From an uncultured Clostridia bacterium (GTDB lineage: Bacteria; Bacillota; Clostridia; Christensenellales; UBA1242), in assembly GCA_947054085.1 (NCBI GenBank), contig CAMRVD010000004.1, positions 1 through 44,041 of the forward strand: 44,041 bases of DNA, given 5' to 3'. Of the stretch, positions 17,292-25,405 are shown in pieces; position 1 is the stretch's first letter, and each line of letters begins with the position of its first letter. A program made the position numbers and the translations under genes. The notes beneath the pieces were generated by a model that worked only from the letters and a program-made list of their open reading frames with translations, did not search any database and was not told the origin of the DNA.

Positions 17292-17403
17292 GGTATATTG
17301 TATGATGCCCGCTTTAAAAAGATGCCTTAAATTTGTTTTTCATATAAACTATGACTTAAAATATTAAAATTAATATTTTTAAACTAATCTGAGTTTTTTT
17401 ATA

Positions 17404-17434
17404 TATAAGAAAAATAGAGGTTGCCCTCTATTTT
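17404..17434 (-). terminator. Intrinsic terminator of pnp
   Basis: Perfect 10-bp arms AAAATAGAGG (17411-17420) and CCTCTATTTT (17425-17434) with a TTGC/GCAA loop, followed by a T-rich tract on the minus strand just after the pnp stop. Confidence 0.92.
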
Positions 17435-17444
17435 AAAATATAAA

Positions 17445-19529
17445 TTACAACTTTTTAATAAGTTTAAGATCTACTCTTCCTTTTTCGTCAATTTTAATAA
17501 CTTCTACTTCTACTTTATCACCAATGTTTACAACATCTTCTACACGGTCTACGCGTTTAGACGATAACTTAGAGATATGTACCATGCCGTCGCAAGTGCT
17601 GGTAAGTTCTACAAATGCACCAAATTGCATAATGCGTACAACTGTACCGGTGTATCTTTCGCCTAGTTCTGGCTCAAAGGTTAAGTCTAGTATAATTTGT
17701 TTAGCTTGTTCACATTTTTCTATGTCAGTAGATGCTATCATAACCTTGCCGTCGTCTTCTATATCTATTTTAACGCCGGTTTTTTCTATAATTTTGTTTA
17801 TGGTTTTTCCGCCAGAGCCAATAACTTCGCCAATTTTGGTTGGGTCTATCATAAAGCTAATAATCTTAGGCGCAAACTTGCTTAAGTGGTCGCGGCTTTG
17901 AGGGATGGTTGCAAGCATTTTGTCCATAATAAACAATCTGCCTTTGCGGGCTTGTTCTAGCGCCGTTGTTAATATTTGCTTGTCTATGCCCTTAATTTTT
18001 ATATCCATTTGAATAGCAGTAATACCGTCTTTTGTACCAGTAACTTTAAAGTCCATGTCGCCCAAAAAGTCCTCGATGCCCTGAATATCGGTAAGTACTG
18101 CAACTTTGCCGCTTTCTTCGTCTTTAATAAGACCCATTGCAACACCAGCAACTGGCGCTTTAATAGGTACACCTGCGTCCATTAAGCTAAGAGTGCTTGC
18201 ACATGTACTAGCCATAGACGACGAACCGTTACTTGCAAGAACTTCGCTAACAAGCCTTAAAGCATAAGGGAATTCTTCTTCTGATGGAATAACTGGTTCT
18301 AGAGCGCGTTCTGCTAAGGCACCATGACCAATTTCGCGTCTGCCTGGAGATTTTAGTCCCCTAGCTTCGCCAGTAGCGTATGCAGGCATGTTGTAGTGAT
18401 GAATATATCTTTTATATTCTTCGCCGTCTAGGCCGTCTAATTTTTGAACTTCTGCAATAGTGCCAAGAGTTAATGCGTTCATAACTTGAGTTTGTCCACG
18501 GGTAAACACGCTAGATCCATGAACTCTTGGAAGCATGCCAACCTCGCACCAAATTGGGCGGATTTCGTCAGTCTTACGTCCGTCTGGGCGAATACCTTTG
18601 TTTAAAATTTGAGCTCTTACTTTTTCTTTTTTCATTTTGTAGATAGTGTCTGATATTTCGCGTTCTCTGCCTTCAAACTCTTCGGCAAAATGCTCTAGGG
18701 TTTCGGCTTCTACAGCATCTACATTTTCGGTACGTACAATGCGGTTTTTGGTAACAGTTAACGCTTCGTCTAGTTTTTTGTCTGCAAATTTTCTAACAGC
18801 GGCTTCTACATCCTCGCCAACATGATATAACTCTATCTCTACTTTTTGTTTACCAACTTCGGCTTTGATTTTTTCTATAAAAGCTACAATCTTTTTAATC
18901 CAGTCGTGAGCAAACATAATGGCGTCTAGCATGTCTTCTTCGGTAACTACATTTGCGCCCGCTTCTACCATCATAATGGCATCTTTTGTGCCACTAACAG
19001 TTACATGCATGGTAGATTTTTCGCATTCTTCCATAGTAGGGTTAATAACATACTTTCCATCTACTTTGCCAACAACAACACTTCCCGTTGGTCCTGCAAA
19101 AGGAATGTCCGATATGCTTAAAGCAACAGAACTACCTATCATTGCAAGAGGTTCTGGGGCAAAATCAGGGTCTACACTTAGTGCGGTTGCACAAACGGTA
19201 ACATCGTTAAAAAATCCTTTAGGAAACAGTGGGCGTATTGGCCTATCTATTAGTCTGCTGGTTAAAATAGCTTTATCGCTTGCTCTGCCTTCACGCTTTT
19301 TAAAACCACCAGGGATTTTACCAACCGAATACATTTTTTCCTCAAAGTCTACAGTAAGAGGGAAAAAGTCCTGACCTTCCTTTGGCTCTTTACTCATAAC
19401 AGTGTTCACCATAATCATGGTGTCGCCACTTTTTACTATGCAGCTGCCATTGGTAAACTCGGCATACTTGCCAACTCTAACTTCTAGTTCTTTGCCGGCA
19501 AGATCCATTTTATAAATTTTTTCTTCCAT
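17445..19529 (-). CDS. pnp: Polyribonucleotide nucleotidyltransferase
   Basis: 694-residue PNPase, a trimeric phosphorolytic 3'-to-5' exoribonuclease of the mRNA decay machinery. Two RNase PH domains (about 1-220 and 310-550) flank an alpha-helical domain. They are followed by KH (MIDPTKIGEVIGSGGKTINK) and S1 (GERYTGTVVRIMQFGAFVEL) RNA-binding domains. Catalytic-core blocks such as GRREIGHGALAERAL and SNGSSSMASTCAS are intact. The ATG follows AAGGAG. Its gene lies after rpsO with a hairpin attenuator in between, the classic bacterial rpsO-pnp arrangement. Together with rny this window encodes two main parts of the RNA degradation apparatus. Confidence 0.98.
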   Translation of the reverse strand: MEEKIYKMDLAGKELEVRVGKYAEFTNGSCIVKSGDTMIMVNTVMSKEPKEGQDFFPLTVDFEEKMYSVGKIPGGFKKREGRASDKAILTSRLIDRPIRPLFPKGFFNDVTVCATALSVDPDFAPEPLAMIGSSVALSISDIPFAGPTGSVVVGKVDGKYVINPTMEECEKSTMHVTVSGTKDAIMMVEAGANVVTEEDMLDAIMFAHDWIKKIVAFIEKIKAEVGKQKVEIELYHVGEDVEAAVRKFADKKLDEALTVTKNRIVRTENVDAVEAETLEHFAEEFEGREREISDTIYKMKKEKVRAQILNKGIRPDGRKTDEIRPIWCEVGMLPRVHGSSVFTRGQTQVMNALTLGTIAEVQKLDGLDGEEYKRYIHHYNMPAYATGEARGLKSPGRREIGHGALAERALEPVIPSEEEFPYALRLVSEVLASNGSSSMASTCASTLSLMDAGVPIKAPVAGVAMGLIKDEESGKVAVLTDIQGIEDFLGDMDFKVTGTKDGITAIQMDIKIKGIDKQILTTALEQARKGRLFIMDKMLATIPQSRDHLSKFAPKIISFMIDPTKIGEVIGSGGKTINKIIEKTGVKIDIEDDGKVMIASTDIEKCEQAKQIILDLTFEPELGERYTGTVVRIMQFGAFVELTSTCDGMVHISKLSSKRVDRVEDVVNIGDKVEVEVIKIDEKGRVDLKLIKKL

Positions 19530-19547
19530 TAATATTCTCCTTAATTT

Positions 19548-19582
19548 TAAAAAAGAGGACAGAAAAAAATTTGTCCGCCCTC
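19548..19582 (-). terminator. rpsO-pnp intercistronic terminator/attenuator
   Basis: On the minus strand GGACA and TGTCC arms (19572-19576 and 19557-19561), extended past a small bulge by AGG/TCT, form a hairpin followed by six Ts just before the pnp ribosome binding site. Since no strong promoter is seen between it and pnp, partial read-through from rpsO is likely. Confidence 0.7.
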
Positions 19583-19594
19583 CTTTATATTTAA

Positions 19595-19858
19595 TTATTT
19601 TCTGATGCCTAATTTTTCGATTAGAGCTCTGTAGCCTTCTAGGTTGGTATCTTTTAGATATTTTAGTAGGCCTTTTCTTTTACCAACAAGCTTCATAAGT
19701 CCGCGACGCGAGTGATTGTCTTGCTTGTTAGATTTAAGATGTTCTGTTAAGTGATTAATGCGTTCGGTTAGTAGTGCAATTTGAACTTCTGGAGAACCAG
19801 TGTCCTTTTCTGCTCTAGCGTACTCGGCAATAATCTCTGCCTTTTTAACTTTATCCAT
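19595..19858 (-). CDS. rpsO: 30S ribosomal protein S15
   Basis: 87-residue S15, a primary 16S rRNA-binding protein of the central domain of the 30S subunit. The sequence [23 protein letters not shown] and the DNHSRRGL block are hallmarks. An in-frame ATG nine codons further upstream (19885) exists, but the GGAGG at about 19864-19868 lies five bases before the ATG at 19858, and starting there gives the usual family length beginning [16 protein letters not shown] therefore use 19858. It is the first gene of rpsO-pnp, with a promoter and a structured leader. Confidence 0.96.
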   Translation of the reverse strand: MDKVKKAEIIAEYARAEKDTGSPEVQIALLTERINHLTEHLKSNKQDNHSRRGLMKLVGKRKGLLKYLKDTNLEGYRALIEKLGIRK

Positions 19859-19936
19859 ATTTTCCTCCATTAACTTATTCGCCATAAGGCTAAGCAGACC
19901 GTTGGAAACACGCGAGATCCCCTATCCTTAGGTACA
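19859..19936 (-). promoter_or_regulatory. rpsO 5' leader, possible S15 autoregulatory element
   Basis: The leader of about 78 bases is GC-richer than its surroundings and can fold: CCTAAGG near the 5' end can pair with CCTTATGG near the start region. S15 autoregulates through its own leader in several bacteria, using unrelated structures in each. No known class was identified, so this is inferred from position and composition. Confidence 0.4.
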
Positions 19937-19942
19937 CGAAAG

Positions 19943-19971
19943 ATAATATCACAATAAAACACTTTTGTAAA
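19943..19971 (-). promoter_or_regulatory. rpsO promoter
   Basis: Minus-strand TTTACA (19966-19971) and TATTAT (19943-19948) with 17-bp spacing. Confidence 0.8.
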
Positions 19972-19984
19972 GTAAAAATTAAAA

Positions 19985-22102
19985 TTAGCCAATATTTTTT
20001 CGCGTAATATGCTCTATTTCGGGTACTCTTTGCTTAACAGTGCTAATAATAACATCTAATTCTTCTTTGTTTTTAACCTTTAGCGATATTATAACTTCAA
20101 ATTTATTTTTAGGCAAAATCTGGGCTCTTAAAGACGAAAGCGAAACTTTGTTATCGTAAATATTAGAAATAACTGCAAGGATTTTGCCAAGTATTCCAGC
20201 TTCGTCACGGCCAATAAGCGATAGGTGTACATCAAATAGTTTATTTACATTTGGGTTCCAGCTGGCTTCTAAATACCTGTCGCTTTGAATATATTTAAGG
20301 TTTTTACAATCGGTAGTATGAATGCTATATCCGCCCTTATTGCTAACCGCAATTATTTTATCCCCAGGTATTGGCGAGCAACATCCCGAAAATTTGTAAT
20401 TGGTTATTGCATTGCCTTCTACCAAAATAGGACAGTTTTCTAAGGCTTCGGCATTTTTTAAAAAAGTTTCTTTTTTACTTAAGGTTGGCTTAAGTATTTG
20501 ATTAACGGTAACCGCCTTGTATCCAACCGAGGCAAACATGTCGTCTATGCTATCAAAGTTAAATTTTTCTTTAAGTTCTTTAAAGTTTTGTTCTTCTATA
20601 ATGTCGCCGATTGTAAGCCCCACTTTTTTGGCTTCTTCTTCTAGTATTTTTTTACCAAAAATAATATTTTCTGGCGTGGTTTCTTTTCGGAAAAATAGCC
20701 TAATATTATACCTTGCATTTTGGGTAACTGCAATATTAAGCCAATCTCTGCTTGGACCTTTGCTAACCTCGGATGTAAGTATTTCTACCACATCGCCAGT
20801 TTCTAAAATAGTTGCAAGCGACGCTTTTTTGCCATTAATTTTGGCTGCTATACATTTATGACCTAGTTCTGTATGAATAGCATACGCAAAGTCTATAGGA
20901 GTAGATCCACTAATTAAACTTATTGGCTTATATTTAGGTGTAAACACCCAAATTTCGGCAGACGAAAAGTCCATTTGCAAAGCTTTTACAAAGTTTTTAT
21001 TGTCGGTAATTTGCAGTTCTTGCTCTATTAAGTTTCTAACCCAGTCCAGTTTTTCTTGCAAAATATACGATTTATCGTTACTATTATCGCTTTTGTATGT
21101 CCAGTGCGAAGCTATGCCGTATTCACAAAATTCGTGCATATCAAAAGTGCGAATTTGTAATTCAAACGGAGTACCGTCTGTCGTAATAAGTGTTGTGTGT
21201 AAACTTTGGTAGCCATTAGGCTTAGGCGACGCTATATAATCTTTTATTCTGCCGGCAACAGGTCTGTATTTTTGGTGTACAGCTCCCAGTATTTTATAAC
21301 AATCTTCTACCGAGTCCACCATAATTCTAAAAGCTAAAATGTCGTAAATTTTTTCAGTACCCTTTGTCTGAAATTTTTTATATAAACTGTAAAAATTCTT
21401 AAATCTACTAGAAACTTTGCCCTTCACCCCAGTTTCTTTTAAAACATATTCTAATACACCACTAATTTTGGACATTTTTTCTTTCCACTTGCTGTATTTA
21501 TTATCTAATTCCGACTTTAGTTTATTGTAATCCTCGGGGTTTAGGGTTTTAAAGCATAAATCGTCAAGCTCGGCATGCATGGCAGAAAGCCCTAGCCTTT
21601 CGGCTAGCGGAGAAAATATATCTTTGGTTTCGCTTGCATATTTTATTTGGCGGTCGCGTGGCAAAAAATCGATGGTTCTCATATTATGCAATCTATCTGC
21701 AAGTTTTATTAGTATTACTCTAATATCTTTGCCCATTGCGACAATAAGCCGCCTTAAACTTTCCGACTCATCCAAGGTTTCTCTGCGATATTTTATGCTA
21801 TTAACCTTGCTTAAACCTTTAACAAGTTCTGCGACATCGTTGTTTGTTGACTCTATTATTTGCTTAACGCTAACTTCGGTATCATCTAACGAGTCGTGCA
21901 GTAGCCCAGCACAGATAGTGTCCGAGTCCATGCTCATGTCTACCAAAATTTCGGCAACACCAACACAATGATTAATCCAAGGTTCGCCACTTTCGCGTTT
22001 GTTGCCTTCGTGAGCACTGATAGCCAGTTTATATGTTTGTTCTATTTTTCGTCCATCGTAAAGATCATACTTTTCTCGGACATCTTTTAAAAAATCACTC
22101 AT
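19985..22102 (-). CDS. rel: Bifunctional (p)ppGpp synthetase/hydrolase, RelA/SpoT family
   Basis: 705-residue stringent-response enzyme with the standard order HD hydrolase, synthetase, TGS and ACT. The HD domain shows H31, H45 and HD at 69-70, but the usual HDxxED reads HDSLDD, an E-to-D change at 73. The synthetase domain has YDILAFRIMVDSVEDCY and GRIKDYIASPKPNGYQSLHTT; the RIKD rather than ExDD form is typical of bifunctional enzymes. TGS is visible at SLISGSTPIDFAYAIHTELG, a Cys/His zinc-finger-like segment (FSGCCSPIPGD) follows, and ACT is C-terminal. Its ATG overlaps the recJ stop by eight bases (ATGAGTGA), so the two are translationally coupled. Confidence 0.96.
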   Translation of the reverse strand: MSDFLKDVREKYDLYDGRKIEQTYKLAISAHEGNKRESGEPWINHCVGVAEILVDMSMDSDTICAGLLHDSLDDTEVSVKQIIESTNNDVAELVKGLSKVNSIKYRRETLDESESLRRLIVAMGKDIRVILIKLADRLHNMRTIDFLPRDRQIKYASETKDIFSPLAERLGLSAMHAELDDLCFKTLNPEDYNKLKSELDNKYSKWKEKMSKISGVLEYVLKETGVKGKVSSRFKNFYSLYKKFQTKGTEKIYDILAFRIMVDSVEDCYKILGAVHQKYRPVAGRIKDYIASPKPNGYQSLHTTLITTDGTPFELQIRTFDMHEFCEYGIASHWTYKSDNSNDKSYILQEKLDWVRNLIEQELQITDNKNFVKALQMDFSSAEIWVFTPKYKPISLISGSTPIDFAYAIHTELGHKCIAAKINGKKASLATILETGDVVEILTSEVSKGPSRDWLNIAVTQNARYNIRLFFRKETTPENIIFGKKILEEEAKKVGLTIGDIIEEQNFKELKEKFNFDSIDDMFASVGYKAVTVNQILKPTLSKKETFLKNAEALENCPILVEGNAITNYKFSGCCSPIPGDKIIAVSNKGGYSIHTTDCKNLKYIQSDRYLEASWNPNVNKLFDVHLSLIGRDEAGILGKILAVISNIYDNKVSLSSLRAQILPKNKFEVIISLKVKNKEELDVIISTVKQRVPEIEHITRKNIG

Positions 22103-24395
22103 TTTTTGTAAAATCCCTATAAAATTTACTATTGTTTAGATTATTTTTTTCTTTATTATTAATTTTAATCTGTACGTCTGTAATACCGCTAACAGAAATA
22201 AAATCAAGATCGTCAAAAACCAAAATTGCAAATAAAATTTGATTTAGATTTAAACTTTTATCGTACTTATTAAGTTTTTCGGCAAATTCAAAAATGTCGT
22301 TAGCAAAAATTCCCTCGTGGTTTTTTACTATCAAATTATAACAAATACCCATGATTTTACGGTCACATGATGCTAATTTTAAGTTATTTAATGTACTTTG
22401 GTCGTAAACAAATTTTGTGTTGTCAAACAAAAAATGTTCATTTCTTGTTCCAGATTTTAAGTAAATATAATTTTTGTAACCATTTTCTGCAGACTGCACA
22501 CCCGTACTTTTTATAATAATACAATTTTGCTTATTTACCAAAAAAGAGCTGCTAACTATATAATTTTGTTTAATAATAGGATTATTAAGTAATAGTTCTA
22601 ATTGTCTTTGATTTTGACAAATAATAACTGTACCGAATTTATCTTTTGCTAAAGTTTCGGCGACTTGTATAAGAGATTCTTCGTTTAAATGTTTAAATTG
22701 TAAATTACAGCTTGTATTTCTATAAGACAAATATCGATTTACGATACTACTAGCATTAACAAGTTTATTGTTAAATGTAAAAGTTTTGTCGTCAAATTTA
22801 ACATCTTTAAGCTTACAGCAAGGATATTTTTTGCCATTGTAAACGTTTACTTCCAATTCTACAAAAAGTTGTTTACTACTATTACTTTTAAGCATTTCTA
22901 TATGTTTATAAGCATTAAAAGCTACAATTTGTTTATTGTTAATAGTATGTAATTTATAATGCTTATAGTTTTTGCCTTTCATTTGCTCGCAAATTAAGTT
23001 ATTTGCTTTAAGCATAAAACTTGGTTTTTCGTTGCCACAACCAAAAGGTTCTAGCATTTTTAAATTATTGATAAATTTAAGATTTATATCAGCATCGGTT
23101 ATTTCTATATCGTAGTGGTAATTAACCAAAAATTCATTTGCAGAATAATTTTGTTTTAATCTGCTGTTAAATTCTTGCTTAAATTCCTCAAAATTTTGTG
23201 GCAATAATTCTATTCCTATTGCCATTTTATGACCACCAAACCTTATAAGTAAGTGTTGCAAATCACTTAAAATGCTATGAATATTTATACCATCAATACT
23301 TCGCCCACTACCTTTTAAAGTACCATCTTCGGTTTTGGTAAATATTATACATGGTCTGTTGTAATCATGACACACTCTACTTGCCAATATTCCAAGCACA
23401 CCTTGATGAAAATCGCCACACACCAGTACACAATAATCAGATACAACATCAACATTTTTAAGTTGAGTTTCTATGTTTTCGATACCATTAGAAATTTCTG
23501 TTAATCGTTTATTATTGTCTAGTTCTATTTGACTATATAACTCTTCCAATTTGTTAGGGTTAGTTTCTACTAAAAAATCAAGAACTTTTTTGCCATTGTC
23601 CATGCGTCCGCTAGCATTTAAACGTGGCACTAATCTAAACGACACATCTTCGCTAGAAAGATTACCTAGTTCTAGTTTATTAATTAAAAATTTAATACTT
23701 TCTAAACATTCGCCCTTATTAATTTTTTCTAGTCCTAGTTTAGCAATAACGCGATTTTCGTTTATAAGAGGAACAATATCACCAATAGTTGCAATTGCAC
23801 AAATATCTAAGTAACGCTCTACATACTTTTTGCTTTCCATTGCTTCCACTATTTTAAGAGCAACTCCTGCCCCACATAAACCATCAAATCCATATTTTTG
23901 ACCTGGTATTTTAGCATCAATCACAGTGCAATTAGGTAAATTTTCCATTGGCTCGTGGTGATCAGTAATAATAACGTCTATGCCTAATTGCTTTAGTTGC
24001 TCTACTTCTTTAACCGCTGTAATTCCTAAATCTACTGTTATAAGTAAATCGGGCTTGCCAATTTGACATATTTCGGAGATTGTACTACTGCTTAGCCCAT
24101 AACCATCTTCAAACCTACTAGGAATAAATGCATCTACACACGCACCTTTGCTTTTTAAGTATAATACCAAAATACAAGCCGCAGATATTCCATCGCAATC
24201 GTAATCACCAAATACCAATATTTTTTTATTCATTTCGATTGCCTTACGTAATTTTTCTACAGCATCATACATTCCATTTAGGTCAAATGGATTTAACAAC
24301 ATTTTAATATTAGGATTTAAAAAGTCGTCTAAGGTATCAGTAATTCCTCGATTATTTAAAAATTCTATAAGTCTAGGGTCTAAAGTGGTTTTCAT
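22095..24395 (-). CDS. recJ: Single-stranded-DNA-specific exonuclease RecJ
   Basis: 766-residue RecJ, a 5'-to-3' ssDNA exonuclease acting in recombination, mismatch and base-excision repair. DHH-family motifs are clear: LVFGDYDCDGISAACIL, ITDHHEP, GLCGAGVALK and RLNASGRMDNG. A DHHA1 domain follows (GSGRSIDG, FGGHKMAIGIEL), then an OB-fold and a C-terminal extension of about 200 residues that is poorly conserved. The ATG follows AAGG. It is co-transcribed with and overlaps rel, the usual clostridial arrangement. A hairpin terminator lies immediately upstream, so its transcription must come from read-through or a promoter not recognised here. Confidence 0.95.
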   Translation of the reverse strand: MKTTLDPRLIEFLNNRGITDTLDDFLNPNIKMLLNPFDLNGMYDAVEKLRKAIEMNKKILVFGDYDCDGISAACILVLYLKSKGACVDAFIPSRFEDGYGLSSSTISEICQIGKPDLLITVDLGITAVKEVEQLKQLGIDVIITDHHEPMENLPNCTVIDAKIPGQKYGFDGLCGAGVALKIVEAMESKKYVERYLDICAIATIGDIVPLINENRVIAKLGLEKINKGECLESIKFLINKLELGNLSSEDVSFRLVPRLNASGRMDNGKKVLDFLVETNPNKLEELYSQIELDNNKRLTEISNGIENIETQLKNVDVVSDYCVLVCGDFHQGVLGILASRVCHDYNRPCIIFTKTEDGTLKGSGRSIDGINIHSILSDLQHLLIRFGGHKMAIGIELLPQNFEEFKQEFNSRLKQNYSANEFLVNYHYDIEITDADINLKFINNLKMLEPFGCGNEKPSFMLKANNLICEQMKGKNYKHYKLHTINNKQIVAFNAYKHIEMLKSNSSKQLFVELEVNVYNGKKYPCCKLKDVKFDDKTFTFNNKLVNASSIVNRYLSYRNTSCNLQFKHLNEESLIQVAETLAKDKFGTVIICQNQRQLELLLNNPIIKQNYIVSSSFLVNKQNCIIIKSTGVQSAENGYKNYIYLKSGTRNEHFLFDNTKFVYDQSTLNNLKLASCDRKIMGICYNLIVKNHEGIFANDIFEFAEKLNKYDKSLNLNQILFAILVFDDLDFISVSGITDVQIKINNKEKNNLNNSKFYRDFTKNE

Positions 24396-24405
24396 ATTTT
24401 TTCCT

Positions 24406-24435
24406 TAAAAAAAGCCTCTTGAAAAATCAAAAGGC
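24406..24435 (-). terminator. Terminator/attenuator between secF and recJ
   Basis: Minus-strand arms GCCTTTTGA (24427-24435) and TCAAGAGGC (24414-24422) form a 9-bp stem with one G-U pair, followed by seven Ts. It ends only about 10 bases before the recJ start. Confidence 0.85.
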
Positions 24436-24448
24436 CAAAATTGATAAA

Positions 24449-25405
24449 TTATTTTTTTACAGAAATATTGTTTGTACTAAGTTTTTGTTTTGCACGCAAA
24501 TTTTTTATATCGTTTATATAAACATGTAAAGCTGGTGTTACAAATAGCAAGCTGTATACGCTAGAAATTACGCATAAAAGTATACTAACACCCGCAAGTT
24601 GAACATATGCAACTGGAACACACACCATCACAAACGATAAAATCAAAGCTACTATCGGAATAATAACTAATATCTTGCATTGTTTGCTTGCTAAAATTAA
24701 TTTTTCATCTTCGTTATGTGCCGCGTATTGTTTACTTTTACTATTTTCGCGATTACGTTCTAAAATTTGAGTAAATCCAAAGACTACTAATACAGAACTA
24801 ACCAAAACTGCAGCAAGACTTACAAGCGAAAATTGTGTACGAGTTAAAAATATTAATGCCATACTAAAAATAATATTGTGTAGTAGTGCAAACATTAAAC
24901 TTACACCAGAAAGCACACCGTATCGCATCCATCCAGCAAAGAAGCACACAACTAAAACACATAAAATAGCAATAGAAATATAAAGCATAATATTGCTGCT
25001 AAAGTAAGAATCTAATGATTGTAAATCGCTTACCCTACTAACATCTATTTTTAACATTTCCGCAATGTCAGATTTTAAAGTATCGGGGTTTTTAATTTTA
25101 GATTTAGCAATTCTTACAACTAAGTAGGTATCGATGTTTTTGTCTTCTATAACAAAATTGTCTACACTAGCACCATGCTTAGACAAGACTTTTTTTATTT
25201 GGCTTACATAATCGCCAGCTATCTCTCTGTCGCTAATTAGCTGCCCAGATTCGTTATTATAAGTAAGCTTTACTTCTACTTGCAGACCTCCGCCAATTTC
25301 TACCGAAGTTCTTACGCCAAAAATACTTACAAAAATAACTGTAAGAGCAATTAATACAAGAGAAACTACAGCAAATATTTTAAGTGGATATTTATTTTTA
25401 GTCAT
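24449..25405 (-). CDS. secF: Divergent SecF-like protein-export subunit
   Basis: 318 residues, one N-terminal helix, an external domain (about 35-140) and five C-terminal helices, matching SecF topology. SecDF uses the proton gradient to pull translocating proteins out of SecYEG. The canonical SecF TM4 signature (NDTVVVFDRIRE type) is replaced by LVVFGFTQILERNRE; the acidic residues have gone, but ERNREN remains recognisable. Its ATG overlaps the secD stop by eight bases (ATGACTAA), with GGAGG inside the end of secD. Position after yajC and secD supports the call. A terminator follows. Confidence 0.85.
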   Translation of the reverse strand: MTKNKYPLKIFAVVSLVLIALTVIFVSIFGVRTSVEIGGGLQVEVKLTYNNESGQLISDREIAGDYVSQIKKVLSKHGASVDNFVIEDKNIDTYLVVRIAKSKIKNPDTLKSDIAEMLKIDVSRVSDLQSLDSYFSSNIMLYISIAILCVLVVCFFAGWMRYGVLSGVSLMFALLHNIIFSMALIFLTRTQFSLVSLAAVLVSSVLVVFGFTQILERNRENSKSKQYAAHNEDEKLILASKQCKILVIIPIVALILSFVMVCVPVAYVQLAGVSILLCVISSVYSLLFVTPALHVYINDIKNLRAKQKLSTNNISVKK

